Shown in pieces: positions 17,406 to 26,228 of a stretch of DNA of 64,000 nt (position 1 is the first letter of the stretch; each line of letters begins with the position of its first letter). The notes under the pieces are model-generated. The model saw only the letters and a program-made list of their open reading frames with translations. It had not been told where the DNA came from and searched no databases. A program made the translations under genes and the position numbers. This DNA is from Streptomyces sp. NBC_01275 (lineage in GTDB: Bacteria > Actinomycetota > Actinomycetes > Streptomycetales > Streptomycetaceae), in assembly GCF_026340655.1 (NCBI RefSeq), contig NZ_JAPEOZ010000001.1, positions 558,001 to 622,000 on the forward strand. The letters are read 5' to 3'.

Positions 17406-17566
17406 GTGTGGCGGAACGCCGTGTGGCGGAACGCAGTGTGGCGGAACGCAGTGTGGCGGAACGCCGTGTGGCGGAACGCCGTGTGGCGGAACGCCGTGTG
17501 GCGGAACGCAGTGTGGCGGAACGCCGTGTGGCGGAACGCAGTGTGGCGGAACGCAGTGTGGCGGAG
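17406..17566. repeat. 15-bp minisatellite, about 10.7 copies
   Basis: The unit GTGTGGCGGAACGC followed by C or A repeats without gaps from 17406; the eleventh copy is truncated by the PaaX stop codon at 17567-17569. Copies differ only at the last base. It lies between a terminator and the 3' end of the paaX-like gene, so it is probably noncoding. Both reading directions are open, giving VAERR/VAERS repeats on the plus strand, which I regard as incidental. Confidence 0.9.
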
Positions 17567-18313
17567 CTAAGAAACCGGTCCCAACGTCGTTTCCGTGAGT
17601 TCCCGCCGGTAAGAGCCGTACGCGGCGCGCAGGGCGGGCCCCGGCCAGTCGGCGGGCAGGAGTTCGGCGGGCAGCACGGGGTCGGCGAGGAGATGCCGTA
17701 CGACGGCGGCGAGGGCCGTGAAGCGGTCGGCGGGCCGGTGCGTGCGCCCGACGTGGGCCAGCAGGGCCCGGGCCGTGTCCGCCCACGCGGGGAGGGGCCA
17801 GAGGCTCGCGGCGAGCTCGCGGGCGGGCGTCCCGGGGCGGGCGGTGAAGCACTGGAGGACGTCGCCGAGGTCCGGGGGCCAGGGCCGGCCCAGGTTGGCC
17901 GGGCGCAGCCAGACGCCCTCACGGAGTTCGGCGAGCCTGAGGGCCGCCAACCGGGCGCGCAGCTCGACGCGTTCGGCGGGGCCGCGGCCCGTGGCGGTGA
18001 TCACGGCCGTCTCCCAGTCGCCGTCCCACGCGCGCGTGTCCGGATGCACGGCGTCGTCCTGGCGGCGCTGGCGTTCCAGCAGGCGGTCGCTGAGCCGGTA
18101 GACGGAGTCCGTCCGCCGCAGGTCGCCCGCCGCCACCATCCGGCTGAGCGCGGCCCGCACCGTGGACCCCCCGACCCCGAAGGGCTCCACTCCGCGCACC
18201 AGGTCCTTCGCCGCGAGTTCGGGCGGATGCGTCCCCAGCAGCAGGCTCAGGACCACCGACCGCGCGGACAGCGGGCGCAGATCGACCTCGCCGGGCTCCG
18301 CAGACACGTTCAT
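17567..18313 (-). CDS. PaaX-family transcriptional repressor
   Basis: The 248-residue protein has a PaaX N-terminal winged helix (LSARSVVLSLLLGTHPPELAAKDLVR and STVRAALSRMVAAGDLRR), a central block with WDGDWETAVIT and a helical C-terminal domain. PaaX proteins sense CoA thioesters such as phenylacetyl-CoA and repress divergent catabolic genes. ATG 18313 is used; ATG 18319 is equally possible and neither has a clear ribosome site. It is divergent from an AidB-like flavoprotein gene, and an 11-bp inverted repeat spans the gap. The 3' end abuts the minisatellite. Confidence 0.85.
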   Translation of the reverse strand: MNVSAEPGEVDLRPLSARSVVLSLLLGTHPPELAAKDLVRGVEPFGVGGSTVRAALSRMVAAGDLRRTDSVYRLSDRLLERQRRQDDAVHPDTRAWDGDWETAVITATGRGPAERVELRARLAALRLAELREGVWLRPANLGRPWPPDLGDVLQCFTARPGTPARELAASLWPLPAWADTARALLAHVGRTHRPADRFTALAAVVRHLLADPVLPAELLPADWPGPALRAAYGSYRRELTETTLGPVS

Positions 18314-18344
18314 CCGCATGAGGACGTACTGTACGTGCAGCCTG

Positions 18345-18386
18345 CATGTTGCACTATTGCTGCGACCGCAGAGAGAGTGCAACATG
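18345..18386. promoter_or_regulatory. 11-bp inverted repeat overlapping the AidB-like start codon
   Basis: CATGTTGCACT at 18345-18355 and its exact complement AGTGCAACATG at 18376-18386 are 20 nt apart; the second arm contains the ATG of the flavoprotein gene. CTGCG-AC-CGCAG is nested inside, and TGCAG-C-CTGCA (18336-18346) adjoins. It may be the PaaX operator, or an RNA hairpin hiding the start codon, or both. Confidence 0.6.
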
Positions 18387-20144
18387 GTCGACATGGCCCA
18401 GATACTCGCGCAGCCGCAGAACCAGCCCCAGAACCGGCCCCCATCCGAGTCCCCGTCCCCGTCCCAGCCGCCGTCGCCGTCCCAGCCCGCGGCGCCCGTC
18501 GCGTCGTACGCCACACACGACGTCACCAATCAGCCGCCTCCCCTCGCCCCCTACGACGCGTCCGACGACGTCGCGCTGCTGGAAGGGCTGCGGCGGGAGG
18601 GCGCTGGGTGGGCGGAGCGGGACGTGCGCCGGATCGGTCTGCGGGCCGGCGGCGTCGAGGCGCAGGAGTGGGGCGAGCTGGCCAACCGGCACGAGCCCGT
18701 GCTGCGCACGCACGACCGCTACGGTCACCGCGTCGACGAGGTCGATTTCCACCCGAGCTGGCATGCGCTGATGCGGGAGGCGGTCGCCGAGGGGCTGGCC
18801 GGCTCGCCCTGGGCCGAGAGCCGCCCCGGCGCCCATGTCGCCCGGACGGCGAGCGGGCTGGCCTGGGGGCACACGGAGGCCGGGCACGGCTGCCCCACGT
18901 CGATGACGTACGCCGCCGTACCCGCCCTGCGCCGCCAACCGGAGCTCGCGGCCGTCTACGAGCCGTTGCTGACCAGCCGGGAGTACGACCCGGGGCTGCG
19001 GGCGCCGGCCGAGAAGCGCGGGCTGCTGGCCGGCATGGGGATGACCGAGAAGCAGGGCGGCTCCGACGTCCGGACGAACACCACGGCGGCCACGCCCACG
19101 GCGGAGCCGGGGGTGTACACCCTGCGCGGGCACAAGTGGTTCACCTCCGCGCCGATGTGCGATGTGTTCCTGGTGCTGGCGCAGGCGCCGGGCGGGCTGT
19201 CCTGCTTCCTCGTGCCGCGCGTCCTGCCCGACGGCGCCCGCAACACGTTTCGCATCCAGCGGCTGAAGGAAAAGCTGGGCAACCGCTCCAACGCGTCCTC
19301 CGAGCCCGAGTTCGACGGGACCGTGGCCTGGCTGGTCGGGCCCGAGGGCCAGGGCGTGAAGACGATCATCGAGATGGTCAACTGCACGCGGCTGGACTGC
19401 GTGATGATGTCGGCGACGCTGATGCGCAAGACGCTCGTCGAGGCGGGCCATCATGCCCGCCACCGCCGTGCGTTCGGCGCGCGGCTGATCGACCAGCCGT
19501 TGATGCGCAACGTCCTGGCCGATCTGGCGCTGGAGTCCGAGGCCGCCACCACGCTGACGCTGCGGCTGGCGGGGGCGGCCGACCGGGCGGTGCGCGGAGA
19601 CGACGGCCACGGGACCGAGCAGGCCTTCCGGCGGATCGCGACCGCCGTCGGCAAGTACTGGGTGACCAAGCGGGGTCCGGCCTTCACGGCGGAGGCCCTG
19701 GAGTGCCTGGGCGGCAACGGTTACGTCGAGGACTCCGGCATGCCCCGGCACTATCGCGAGGCGCCGCTGCTGTCGATCTGGGAGGGCTCGGGCAACGTCA
19801 ACGCCCTCGACGTACTGCGGGCATTGACCCGCGAGCCCGCCACCGTGGACGCGCTCTTCGGCGAACTCGCCCTGGCGCAGGGGGCGGACGCCCGGCTGGA
19901 CGCGGCCGTGGCACGGCTCAGGTCCCGGCTCGGCGAGGCGACGCAGGCCGGCGCCCGCCGTCTGGTCGAGCAGATGGCCCTCGCCCTCCAGGCCTCCCTC
20001 CTGGTCCGGCACGCGCCGCCCGCGGTCGCCGACGCCTTCTGCGCGACCCGCCTCGGCGGCGACTGGGGGTACGCCTTCGGCACGCTCCCCGACGGCGCGG
20101 ACGTCGACGGGATCCTGACGCGGGCGCTGCCCGACGGCTCCTGA
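18384..20144 (+). CDS. AidB-like acyl-CoA dehydrogenase family protein
   Basis: The 586-residue protein belongs to the AidB branch of acyl-CoA dehydrogenases. Seen are the N-terminal block HPSWHALMREAVAEGL, the middle GMGMTEKQGGSDVRTN flavin region, GHKWFTSAPMCDVFLVLAQA, the C-terminal FTAEALECLGGNGYVED and PLLSIWEGSGNVNALDVLRAL. AidB binds FAD and DNA and is part of the alkylation response in E. coli; in actinobacteria the same family is usually of unknown substrate. Residues 9-45 are a Gln/Pro/Ser-rich tail not expected in the family. Divergent PaaX suggests induction by a CoA thioester rather than by alkylation. Confidence 0.85.
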   Translation: MVDMAQILAQPQNQPQNRPPSESPSPSQPPSPSQPAAPVASYATHDVTNQPPPLAPYDASDDVALLEGLRREGAGWAERDVRRIGLRAGGVEAQEWGELANRHEPVLRTHDRYGHRVDEVDFHPSWHALMREAVAEGLAGSPWAESRPGAHVARTASGLAWGHTEAGHGCPTSMTYAAVPALRRQPELAAVYEPLLTSREYDPGLRAPAEKRGLLAGMGMTEKQGGSDVRTNTTAATPTAEPGVYTLRGHKWFTSAPMCDVFLVLAQAPGGLSCFLVPRVLPDGARNTFRIQRLKEKLGNRSNASSEPEFDGTVAWLVGPEGQGVKTIIEMVNCTRLDCVMMSATLMRKTLVEAGHHARHRRAFGARLIDQPLMRNVLADLALESEAATTLTLRLAGAADRAVRGDDGHGTEQAFRRIATAVGKYWVTKRGPAFTAEALECLGGNGYVEDSGMPRHYREAPLLSIWEGSGNVNALDVLRALTREPATVDALFGELALAQGADARLDAAVARLRSRLGEATQAGARRLVEQMALALQASLLVRHAPPAVADAFCATRLGGDWGYAFGTLPDGADVDGILTRALPDGS

Positions 20145-20250
20145 CGGGCACGCCGACCGCGGATCCCGGACGGGAACGTCAGCCTCCGACGGGCCTTCCG
20201 ATCGAGATTCGACGCACGTCATCTGTGCGTAACCGCTCGATTCCGCTTCG

Positions 20251-20273
20251 TTGTCAGTGGCGTGGTGCAGACT
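20251..20273 (+). promoter_or_regulatory. RecA-NDp/PafBC-type DNA-damage promoter
   Basis: TTGTCAGTG, 8 nt, then CAGACT matches the LexA-independent damage promoter TTGTCRGTG-N8-TANNNT except for C in place of the first T of the -10. It lies 45 bp before the HEAT-repeat gene. An almost identical element precedes the gene at 23326. Confidence 0.75.
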
Positions 20274-20318
20274 CGTGATCAGTTGGCACTTCTGACACAC
20301 CGTCCGGGGGAGGACAAC

Positions 20319-22370
20319 GTGTTCACGGGGATCGACGAGGTCGACTGGACCTCGCTGCGGCATGCGAACGGCAGCGCGGAGGACGTGCCCGGATGGCTCA
20401 GGGGGCTCGCCTCCGCGGAGCCCGGCGAGCGCGCCGCCGCACTGGACGGGATGTACGGCGCGGTGCACCACGACGGGAGGGTGTACGACTCGACGCTCGC
20501 CTGCGTTCCGTTTCTGCTCGCGCTGGCCGCCGACGAGCGGGTCCGGGAGCGCGGCGGGCTCGTGGAGCTGCTGGTGAGCATCGGCACCGGGGAGGGCTCG
20601 GGGGCCCAACCGGGAGCGGGCGGCGTCTCGGCGGTCCGGGCCGGCGCCGAGGTCTTCGTCCGGCTGGCCGGGGATCCGGACGCGGCCGTGCGCAGGGCGG
20701 CGGCCGCGGCGGTCGTGCGGTTCCTCGACGAACCGGCGCGGGTGCTGGGGCTGGTGCGGGAGCGGCTCATGGTGGAGCGGGACGACCGGATCGTGATCGC
20801 CCTGATCGACGGCCTCGGTCACTTCGCGCGTCGGGGCCCCGGACAGTGCGCCGGGGCGGTGGAGCTGCTGGCCGCGCAGAGCGGCCCGCCGTACGGGCCG
20901 GGGCCGCGACTCGCCGCCCTGGGCCAGCTCGCGGCCTGCGCTCCCGAGCGTCTGCCGGCCGATCTGGTCGCGGTCGTGCTCGGGCTGCTCAGAGAGCGCT
21001 CCGCGCGCCGCCGCCGCTGTCCGATCCCGTCTCCGGCGGCGGCCGACGCGCCCTCGCTCGTCGACCGGTTACGGCGGCTGCGGCCGTCGGACGAGGAGGG
21101 GACCCGGCTGCTGCGCACCCTGCACACCGCGCTCGACGACCGGCTGTCCGACCGGATCGCCCTGCTGCACGGGCAGTTGACGAGTCCGGAGCCGACCGAC
21201 CGGTGCAACGCCGTGCTGCTGTCCGCCGCCCTGTTCCGGGAGTGGCGCGGCGGCCATGACGCGACGGTGGCGTCGATCGGGGAACGGCTGCGGTCGCGGG
21301 AGGGCGAGGCTCAGGAGGACGAAGGGCGCCTGCGCGACGCGGCCGTGTCCGTCCTGGACGACCTCTTCACCCTGGCCGCCCCGGCCGCCGACGACCTCCA
21401 CGCGCTGGTGGCCGCGCGCCCCGACCTGTGGCTACGACGATGGCGGCGCGAGGCGCCCACGTTGGGCGGTCCCCTGCGCGCCCTGGCCAGAAGCGGGGAT
21501 CCGCGCGCGGCCCCCGTGCTGGCCGAGGTGCTGGCGGGGCCGGTCCTCCCCCGGGACCTGGGGAGAGTCGTCGCCGACCTGGGCGCGTCGGCGGCCCCGC
21601 TCGCACCGGATCTGCGGCACGCGCTCGCCGCCGTGCCCCTCGGCTCCCCCGACACGGCGACGCGCGCCGCGGCCCTGCTGCCGGCGGTGCGGGCGCTGCG
21701 CGACGCGGAGGCCGTGCCCGGGGTCCTGCGTCTGCTCTCGGACGCCGGTCTCGGCCACGGTGACGACCGGTGCGCACGGGCCGCGATCGAGACGCTGGGG
21801 GCGATCGGATCCGCCGCACGAGCGGCCGTCCCGGCGCTGCACGCAGCGCTGGAGGGCGAGCAGGCGCTCGCCGCGGCGGACGCGCTGTGGTCGGTCGAGG
21901 GCGACGCTTCCGTCGTCCTGCCCGTCCTGCTGCGGGGATCGACGCACGCCGACTCCCGGTACCGGACGCATGCCGCCCGGACACTCGCGCTGCTCGGCCC
22001 TGCGGCCCGCCCGGCGCTCCCCACGCTGCGCCGGATGACGCAGGCGCACACGGCGCCGGAGCGGACGGCGGCGGCCTGCGCCGTCAGCCGGATCACCGGG
22101 GAGGCGGACGCGTCCGTCGCCGCGGTGCTGCGCTCCGCCTGGGCGGAACACCCGCGCACGCGCGTGGGCATCGCCGCCTGCCTCGGCGCCCTCGGCCCCG
22201 CCGCCGCGCCCCTGCGCGACCTGGCTACGACGGAACTCGCGGCCCCGCGCCGCCACACAGCCCAGCCGGGCGGCCAAGGCAGCCCCGGCCACGGCAGCCA
22301 CGACATACCGAGGGACGAGGAGCTGCTGAGGGTATGCGGGAGGGTGACGGCGACGACGACGGCCTCCTAG
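20319..22370 (+). CDS. HEAT-repeat protein
   Basis: The 683-residue soluble protein opens with DEVDWTSLRHANGSAEDVP, a start I recognise from a family of actinobacterial HEAT-repeat proteins, and then consists of paired helices such as GDPDAAVRRAAAAAVVRFL, CARAAIETLGAIGSAARAAVPALHAAL and ERTAAACAVSRITGEAD. Such alpha-solenoids bind proteins or, in AlkD-like glycosylases, DNA. No catalytic residues can be assigned. GTG 20319 follows GGGGGAGGA by 5 nt. The DNA-damage-type promoter 45 bp upstream points to a role in genome maintenance, which is inference. Confidence 0.8.
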   Translation: MFTGIDEVDWTSLRHANGSAEDVPGWLRGLASAEPGERAAALDGMYGAVHHDGRVYDSTLACVPFLLALAADERVRERGGLVELLVSIGTGEGSGAQPGAGGVSAVRAGAEVFVRLAGDPDAAVRRAAAAAVVRFLDEPARVLGLVRERLMVERDDRIVIALIDGLGHFARRGPGQCAGAVELLAAQSGPPYGPGPRLAALGQLAACAPERLPADLVAVVLGLLRERSARRRRCPIPSPAAADAPSLVDRLRRLRPSDEEGTRLLRTLHTALDDRLSDRIALLHGQLTSPEPTDRCNAVLLSAALFREWRGGHDATVASIGERLRSREGEAQEDEGRLRDAAVSVLDDLFTLAAPAADDLHALVAARPDLWLRRWRREAPTLGGPLRALARSGDPRAAPVLAEVLAGPVLPRDLGRVVADLGASAAPLAPDLRHALAAVPLGSPDTATRAAALLPAVRALRDAEAVPGVLRLLSDAGLGHGDDRCARAAIETLGAIGSAARAAVPALHAALEGEQALAAADALWSVEGDASVVLPVLLRGSTHADSRYRTHAARTLALLGPAARPALPTLRRMTQAHTAPERTAAACAVSRITGEADASVAAVLRSAWAEHPRTRVGIAACLGALGPAAAPLRDLATTELAAPRRHTAQPGGQGSPGHGSHDIPRDEELLRVCGRVTATTTAS

Positions 22371-22433
22371 CCGAGCGGTCGGCCGTACGGTCGTACAGCC
22401 GTCGTCGCCCTGCGGGCCTGGGCACTCCACACT

Positions 22434-22476
22434 CGGTCCCCGGCCCTCGGTCCCCGGTCCCCGGTCCCCGGCTCAG
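22434..22476. repeat. Short GGTCCCCG direct repeats
   Basis: Four to five copies of the 8-mer GGTCCCCG or close variants lie between the HEAT-repeat gene and the convergent Rv1733c-like gene. This is low-complexity intergenic DNA with no evident function; it could slow transcription or form weak structure. Confidence 0.5.
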
Positions 22477-23057
22477 CCCATCGGTCGCCCCCAGAGCGCG
22501 TCGAAGCGCGCCCAGTCGGTGTCCCACTGCTCCACGCGTCGGCGTTCCAGACGGCTGCGCAGGACGCGGCCGCCCGCGAAGGGGAGGACGGCCGTGCCCA
22601 CGCCCGCGAGACCGCCGACCAAAGACGCGCGCAGGCTGGCCTGGGCGGGGGTGGCCGGCTCGGTCACCAGACGGCCCTGGCGGTCCGTCCAGACCGTGAC
22701 CGGGGTGCCGGTGGGGCTGCCGGGGCTGACCCGGACCTGGCCGGAGTGCGTGGAACCGTCCGGTCCGGTCCAGCCGACCTTCGCCCAGACCTGGTCACCG
22801 CCGGCGGAACCGGTCTGCGCGGCGGCCTTTCCTGGCGCCGGCTCGGTCAGTCGTCCCACGAGCGGGCGCCACTCGACGCGTTCCCGGGCCAGACCGTGTT
22901 CGACGGACCCCGCGGCCGTCCATCCCGCCAGCACCCCGGCGAGGACGGTCAGCGCCCACACGCCGAGCACGACCCAGGCCTCCACCGTGTCGGCGCGACG
23001 CTTGAGCGGGTTGCGCCGCCAGCGCCACAGCCACACCTTCGGACCACGGAACGCCAT
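22473..23057 (-). CDS. Rv1733c-like membrane protein
   Basis: The 194-residue protein starts with a basic region (VWLWRWRRNPLKRRAD), has one hydrophobic helix (VVLGVWALTVLAGVLAGW), an extracytoplasmic beta-rich part (VWAKVGWTGPDG, GQVRVSPGSPTGTPVTVWTDRQGR) and a second helix near residue 160. This is the layout of mycobacterial Rv1733c and many Streptomyces paralogues, whose function is unknown. ATG 23057 is chosen because AGGAGGA lies 8 nt upstream; an ATG at 23087 is less well supported. It is convergent with the HEAT-repeat gene. Confidence 0.78.
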   Translation of the reverse strand: MAFRGPKVWLWRWRRNPLKRRADTVEAWVVLGVWALTVLAGVLAGWTAAGSVEHGLARERVEWRPLVGRLTEPAPGKAAAQTGSAGGDQVWAKVGWTGPDGSTHSGQVRVSPGSPTGTPVTVWTDRQGRLVTEPATPAQASLRASLVGGLAGVGTAVLPFAGGRVLRSRLERRRVEQWDTDWARFDALWGRPMG

Positions 23058-23262
23058 CGAAGGCTTCCTCCTCATGAGCGCGAACATCCCGGCCGCCCTC
23101 CCATACGAGGCAGACGGTCCGGATGCTCAGGGCGAGTCCTCGGTCCCGACAGTCCCACGGTCCCCCTCGCCCGCGCAGGTGTCTCGCCGAAGGTGGCCGA
23201 CACCCAGCGGTCCCGGTCCGCAGTACCCGCTGTGACCTGCGGTGACGCCGTTCCAGGGGTGA

Positions 23263-23285
23263 CTGTCAGTGGCGGGGTGCAGACT
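23263..23285 (+). promoter_or_regulatory. RecA-NDp/PafBC-type DNA-damage promoter
   Basis: CTGTCAGTG, 8 nt, CAGACT has the geometry of the TTGTCRGTG-N8-TANNNT promoter with one mismatch in each box. It shares GTCAGTGGCG and GGTGCAGACT with the element at 20251. It lies 40 bp before the BNR-repeat gene. Confidence 0.65.
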
Positions 23286-23325
23286 GGCCGGTGTCTGGGA
23301 CGAAGAGGTCACGGAGGTGTTCGAC

Positions 23326-24411
23326 ATGACTGAGGTGCTGCTGGCCGTGGGCACGCGCAAAGGACTGTTCCTGGGGCGCAGGCGCGACGGCACATGGGAG
23401 TTCGACGAATCGCCCTATTTCAACGCACAGGCGATCTACTCGGTCGCCCTCGACACCCGCGGTGACCGGCCGCGGCTGCTGGCCGGCGGGGACAGCGCGC
23501 ACTGGGGGCCGTCGGTGTTCCACTCCGACGACCTCGGCCGCACCTGGACCGAACCGGCCGCGCCGGCCGTCAAGTTCCCGCAGGACACCGAGGCCTCGCT
23601 GGAGCGGGTGTGGCAGCTGCACCCGGCGGCGGCCGAGCCGGACGTGGTGTACGCGGGCACGGAACCGGCCGCGCTGTATCGCTCCGAGGACCGCGGGGAG
23701 AGCTTCGAGCTGGTCCGCCCCCTGTGGGAGCACCCCACACGGTCCCGGTGGGTGCCGGGCGGCGGCGGAGAGGGCCTGCACACGGTCCTCACCGACGAGC
23801 GCGACCCCCGGGCGGTGACGGTGGCGGTCTCGACGGCCGGCGTGTTCCGCACGACGGACGGCGGCGCGAGCTGGGCGCCCTCCAACTCCGGGGTCTCCGC
23901 GGTGTTCCTGCCGGATCCCGACCCGGAGTTCGGCCAGTGCGTGCACAAGGTCGCGCGGGACGCCGTGAACCCGGACCGTCTCTACCTCCAGAACCACTGG
24001 GGGGTCTACCGCAGCGACGACGCGGGCGGGCACTGGACGAACATCGGCGCGGGCCTGCCCTCCACCTTCGGCTTCGCCGTCGCCGCGCACCCGACCCGCG
24101 GGGACACGGCGTACGTGTTCCCGATCAACGCGGACATGGACCGGGTCCCCGCCGAGCACCGGTGCCGGGTCTTCCGCACCCAGGACGCGGGCAGGAGCTG
24201 GGAGCCGCTCACGGCGGGCCTGCCGCAGGAGGACCACTACGGCACCGTGCTGCGCGACGCGCTGTGCACGGACGACACCGATCCGGCGGGCGTGTACTTC
24301 GGCAATCGCAACGGCGAGGTGTTCGCCTCGGCCGACCACGGCGACAGCTGGCGGCAGTTGGCGTCGCATCTGCCGGACGTGCTGTGCGTGCGCGCCGCGG
24401 TGGTCGCATGA
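23326..24411 (+). CDS. BNR/sialidase-like beta-propeller protein
   Basis: A 361-residue cytoplasmic propeller. It has repeated Asp-box elements: [45 protein letters not shown] and ASADHGDSW. The start [18 protein letters not shown] is a family hallmark. There is no signal peptide and no sialidase catalytic Arg triad that I can identify, so it is probably a scaffold rather than a glycosidase. ATG 23326 has CGGAGG 8 nt upstream. In relatives a MoaD/ThiS-like gene often follows; here it is absent and ung comes next, 82 bp on, possibly on the same damage-inducible transcript. Confidence 0.82.
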   Translation: MTEVLLAVGTRKGLFLGRRRDGTWEFDESPYFNAQAIYSVALDTRGDRPRLLAGGDSAHWGPSVFHSDDLGRTWTEPAAPAVKFPQDTEASLERVWQLHPAAAEPDVVYAGTEPAALYRSEDRGESFELVRPLWEHPTRSRWVPGGGGEGLHTVLTDERDPRAVTVAVSTAGVFRTTDGGASWAPSNSGVSAVFLPDPDPEFGQCVHKVARDAVNPDRLYLQNHWGVYRSDDAGGHWTNIGAGLPSTFGFAVAAHPTRGDTAYVFPINADMDRVPAEHRCRVFRTQDAGRSWEPLTAGLPQEDHYGTVLRDALCTDDTDPAGVYFGNRNGEVFASADHGDSWRQLASHLPDVLCVRAAVVA

Positions 24412-24493
24412 ACCGGACCGGAAGCGGGGGGCGACCGCCGGGCCTTGGCCACTGGTTGATCACCGACACATGTACGGCAGTAGGGTGACGCCC

Positions 24494-25171
24494 GTGGCAC
24501 CACGACCCTTGCATGAAATCGTCGAGCCGGGCTGGGCGAAGGCCCTCGAACCCGTCGCCGGACGCATCGCCGAGATGGGCGACTTCCTGCGCGCGGAGAT
24601 CGCCGCGGGACGCACCTACCTCCCTGCCGGACAGAACGTCCTACGGGCCTTCCAGCAGCCCTTCGACGACGTCCGCGTCCTGATCGTCGGACAGGACCCG
24701 TACCCGACGCCGGGGCACGCGGTGGGACTGTCGTTCTCGGTCGCGCCGGACGTCCGCCCGCTGCCCGGCAGCCTGATCAACATCTACCGCGAGCTGACCA
24801 CGGACCTGGGCCTGCCCCAGCCGTCGAACGGCGACCTGACGCCGTGGACGCAGCAGGGCGTGCTGCTCCTCAACAGGGCGCTGACCACCGCTCCTCGCAA
24901 GCCCGCCGCACACCGCGGCAAGGGCTGGGAGGAGGTCACCGAGCAGGCGATACGGGCGCTGGCGGCGCGCGGCAAGCCCCTGGTGTCCATCCTGTGGGGC
25001 CGCGACGCCCGCAATCTGCGTCCGCTGCTGGGCGATCTGCCCTCGGTGGAGTCCGCGCATCCCTCCCCCATGTCGGCGGACCGCGGCTTCTTCGGCTCAC
25101 GGCCGTTCAGCAGGGCCAACGACCTGCTGATCCGGCAGGGCGGTCAACCGGTGGACTGGCGCCTGCCGTGA
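24494..25171 (+). CDS. ung: Uracil-DNA glycosylase, family 1
   Basis: The 225-residue enzyme removes uracil from DNA as the first step of base excision repair. The water-activating motif GQDPYP has its Asp at residue 68, LLNRALTT is the DNA-contact segment and His189 lies in [18 protein letters not shown], the leucine/serine loop region. The length is normal for the family. GTG 24494 is used; ATG 24470 would add eight residues. It lies behind the BNR-repeat gene and could share its damage-type promoter. Confidence 0.95.
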   Translation: MAPRPLHEIVEPGWAKALEPVAGRIAEMGDFLRAEIAAGRTYLPAGQNVLRAFQQPFDDVRVLIVGQDPYPTPGHAVGLSFSVAPDVRPLPGSLINIYRELTTDLGLPQPSNGDLTPWTQQGVLLLNRALTTAPRKPAAHRGKGWEEVTEQAIRALAARGKPLVSILWGRDARNLRPLLGDLPSVESAHPSPMSADRGFFGSRPFSRANDLLIRQGGQPVDWRLP

Positions 25172-25223
25172 CCCCCGATTCGCCGGTCCCGGCAACGGGT
25201 TAGGCACGGGGCTGGGCAGAGGC

Positions 25224-26228
25224 ATGGGCGCGGGCACAGGCGCAGGCACGGGGACCGGCACCGGCATCCTCGCCGTGGACTCGGGCGGCTCCGGGCTGCG
25301 GGTCGCCGTGGGCACCGTAGAGCGGGGCGCGGTCGCCGAACGGTCGTCCCGGGAGCCGGTGCGCACCGGTGCGCGAGGCATCGACCCCGGGCACCTGATG
25401 GCCCGACTCACCCCCATGGTGCGGGGGTTGACGTCCGAGACCGGGGTCGCCCGGTTCGCGGCGGCCGTGGTCGGCGCGGCGGGGTTCGCCACTCTGGGCG
25501 ACGCCCTGCGCGCCGAACTCCCGGACGCCCTGGCGCGCGAGTTCGGCGTTCCCACGATCGCACTCGCCGCCGACGCCGTCATCGCCTACGTCGGCGCGCT
25601 GGGCCCACGGCCGGGAGCCGTGGTCGCCGCGGGCACCGGCCTGATCGCGATCGGCACGGACCTGACGGCCTGGCGCCGGGCGGACGGCTGGGGTCATCTG
25701 CTGGGCGACTGCGGCGGCGGCGCCTGGATCGGGCGGGCGGGCCTGGAGGCCGCGCTGCGCGCGCACGACGGACGACCCGGCGGCTCCGCCCGGCTGCTGG
25801 CCTGTGCCCAGGAGCAGTTCGGCCCGATGCCCGGTCTGCCCGGCCTGCTCTACCCGCGCGACGACCGTGCGGCCGTCCTGGCCTCCTTCGCACCCCGGGT
25901 GGCCGCATGCGCGCCGAACGACCCGGTGGCTTCGGACATCCTGCGCGCGGCGGCCCGGCACCTGGCCGAGTCGGCGGCCGCCGTCTGCCCGGCCGACGGA
26001 GAACCCCTCTACGCCGTCACCGGGGGCCTGTTGAAGCTGGGCGACCCCCTCCTCGTACCCCTGGCCCAGGAGCTGGCCGGGCGGCTGCCGCGGGGGCGGC
26101 GGGTGGCCGCCGAGGGGGATCCGCTGCACGGGGCGGTGCGGCTGGCCGCCGGTCTGGCGGCGGGCGCGCCCGCCCTGCCGGCCGACGAGGCGATGCTGTA
26201 TGTCGCGCGCGTCGCGCGTCGCGCGTAG
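25224..26228 (+). CDS. BadF/BcrA-type ATPase, N-acetylglucosamine kinase-like
   Basis: The 334-residue protein has the ASKHA fold: phosphate-1 motif ILAVDSGGSGLRVAVG, phosphate-2 AAGTGLIAIG with GWGHLLGDCGGGAWIGR, and an adenosine-side GDPLHGAVRLAAG. The GDCGGGAWIGR block is that of the BadF/NAGK group, which includes GlcNAc kinases; the substrate here is a guess. The first 15 residues are a Gly-Thr/Ala-Gly repeat written in a GGCACG-like DNA repeat, so the true start may be later. It lies 52 bp behind ung. Confidence 0.8.
   Translation: MGAGTGAGTGTGTGILAVDSGGSGLRVAVGTVERGAVAERSSREPVRTGARGIDPGHLMARLTPMVRGLTSETGVARFAAAVVGAAGFATLGDALRAELPDALAREFGVPTIALAADAVIAYVGALGPRPGAVVAAGTGLIAIGTDLTAWRRADGWGHLLGDCGGGAWIGRAGLEAALRAHDGRPGGSARLLACAQEQFGPMPGLPGLLYPRDDRAAVLASFAPRVAACAPNDPVASDILRAAARHLAESAAAVCPADGEPLYAVTGGLLKLGDPLLVPLAQELAGRLPRGRRVAAEGDPLHGAVRLAAGLAAGAPALPADEAMLYVARVARRA

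Noticed and set aside
17406..17566. Possible CRISPR array
   Set aside because: Units are contiguous 15-mers with no spacers and no cas genes nearby.
17351..20278. 975-codon plus-strand frame reading the minisatellite as VAERR/VAERS repeats
   Set aside because: It runs antisense to the PaaX gene and out of frame with the AidB-like gene; the repeat length of 15 bp keeps all frames open by chance.
23326..24411. Sialidase activity for the BNR-repeat protein
   Set aside because: Asp boxes are present, but no signal peptide or identifiable catalytic Arg triad; treated as a propeller of unknown role.
24408..24488. 26-codon frame starting ATGA over the BNR stop
   Set aside because: Too short, no conserved residues, and no sign of the MoaD-like gene sometimes found here; coupling alone at one end is weak evidence.
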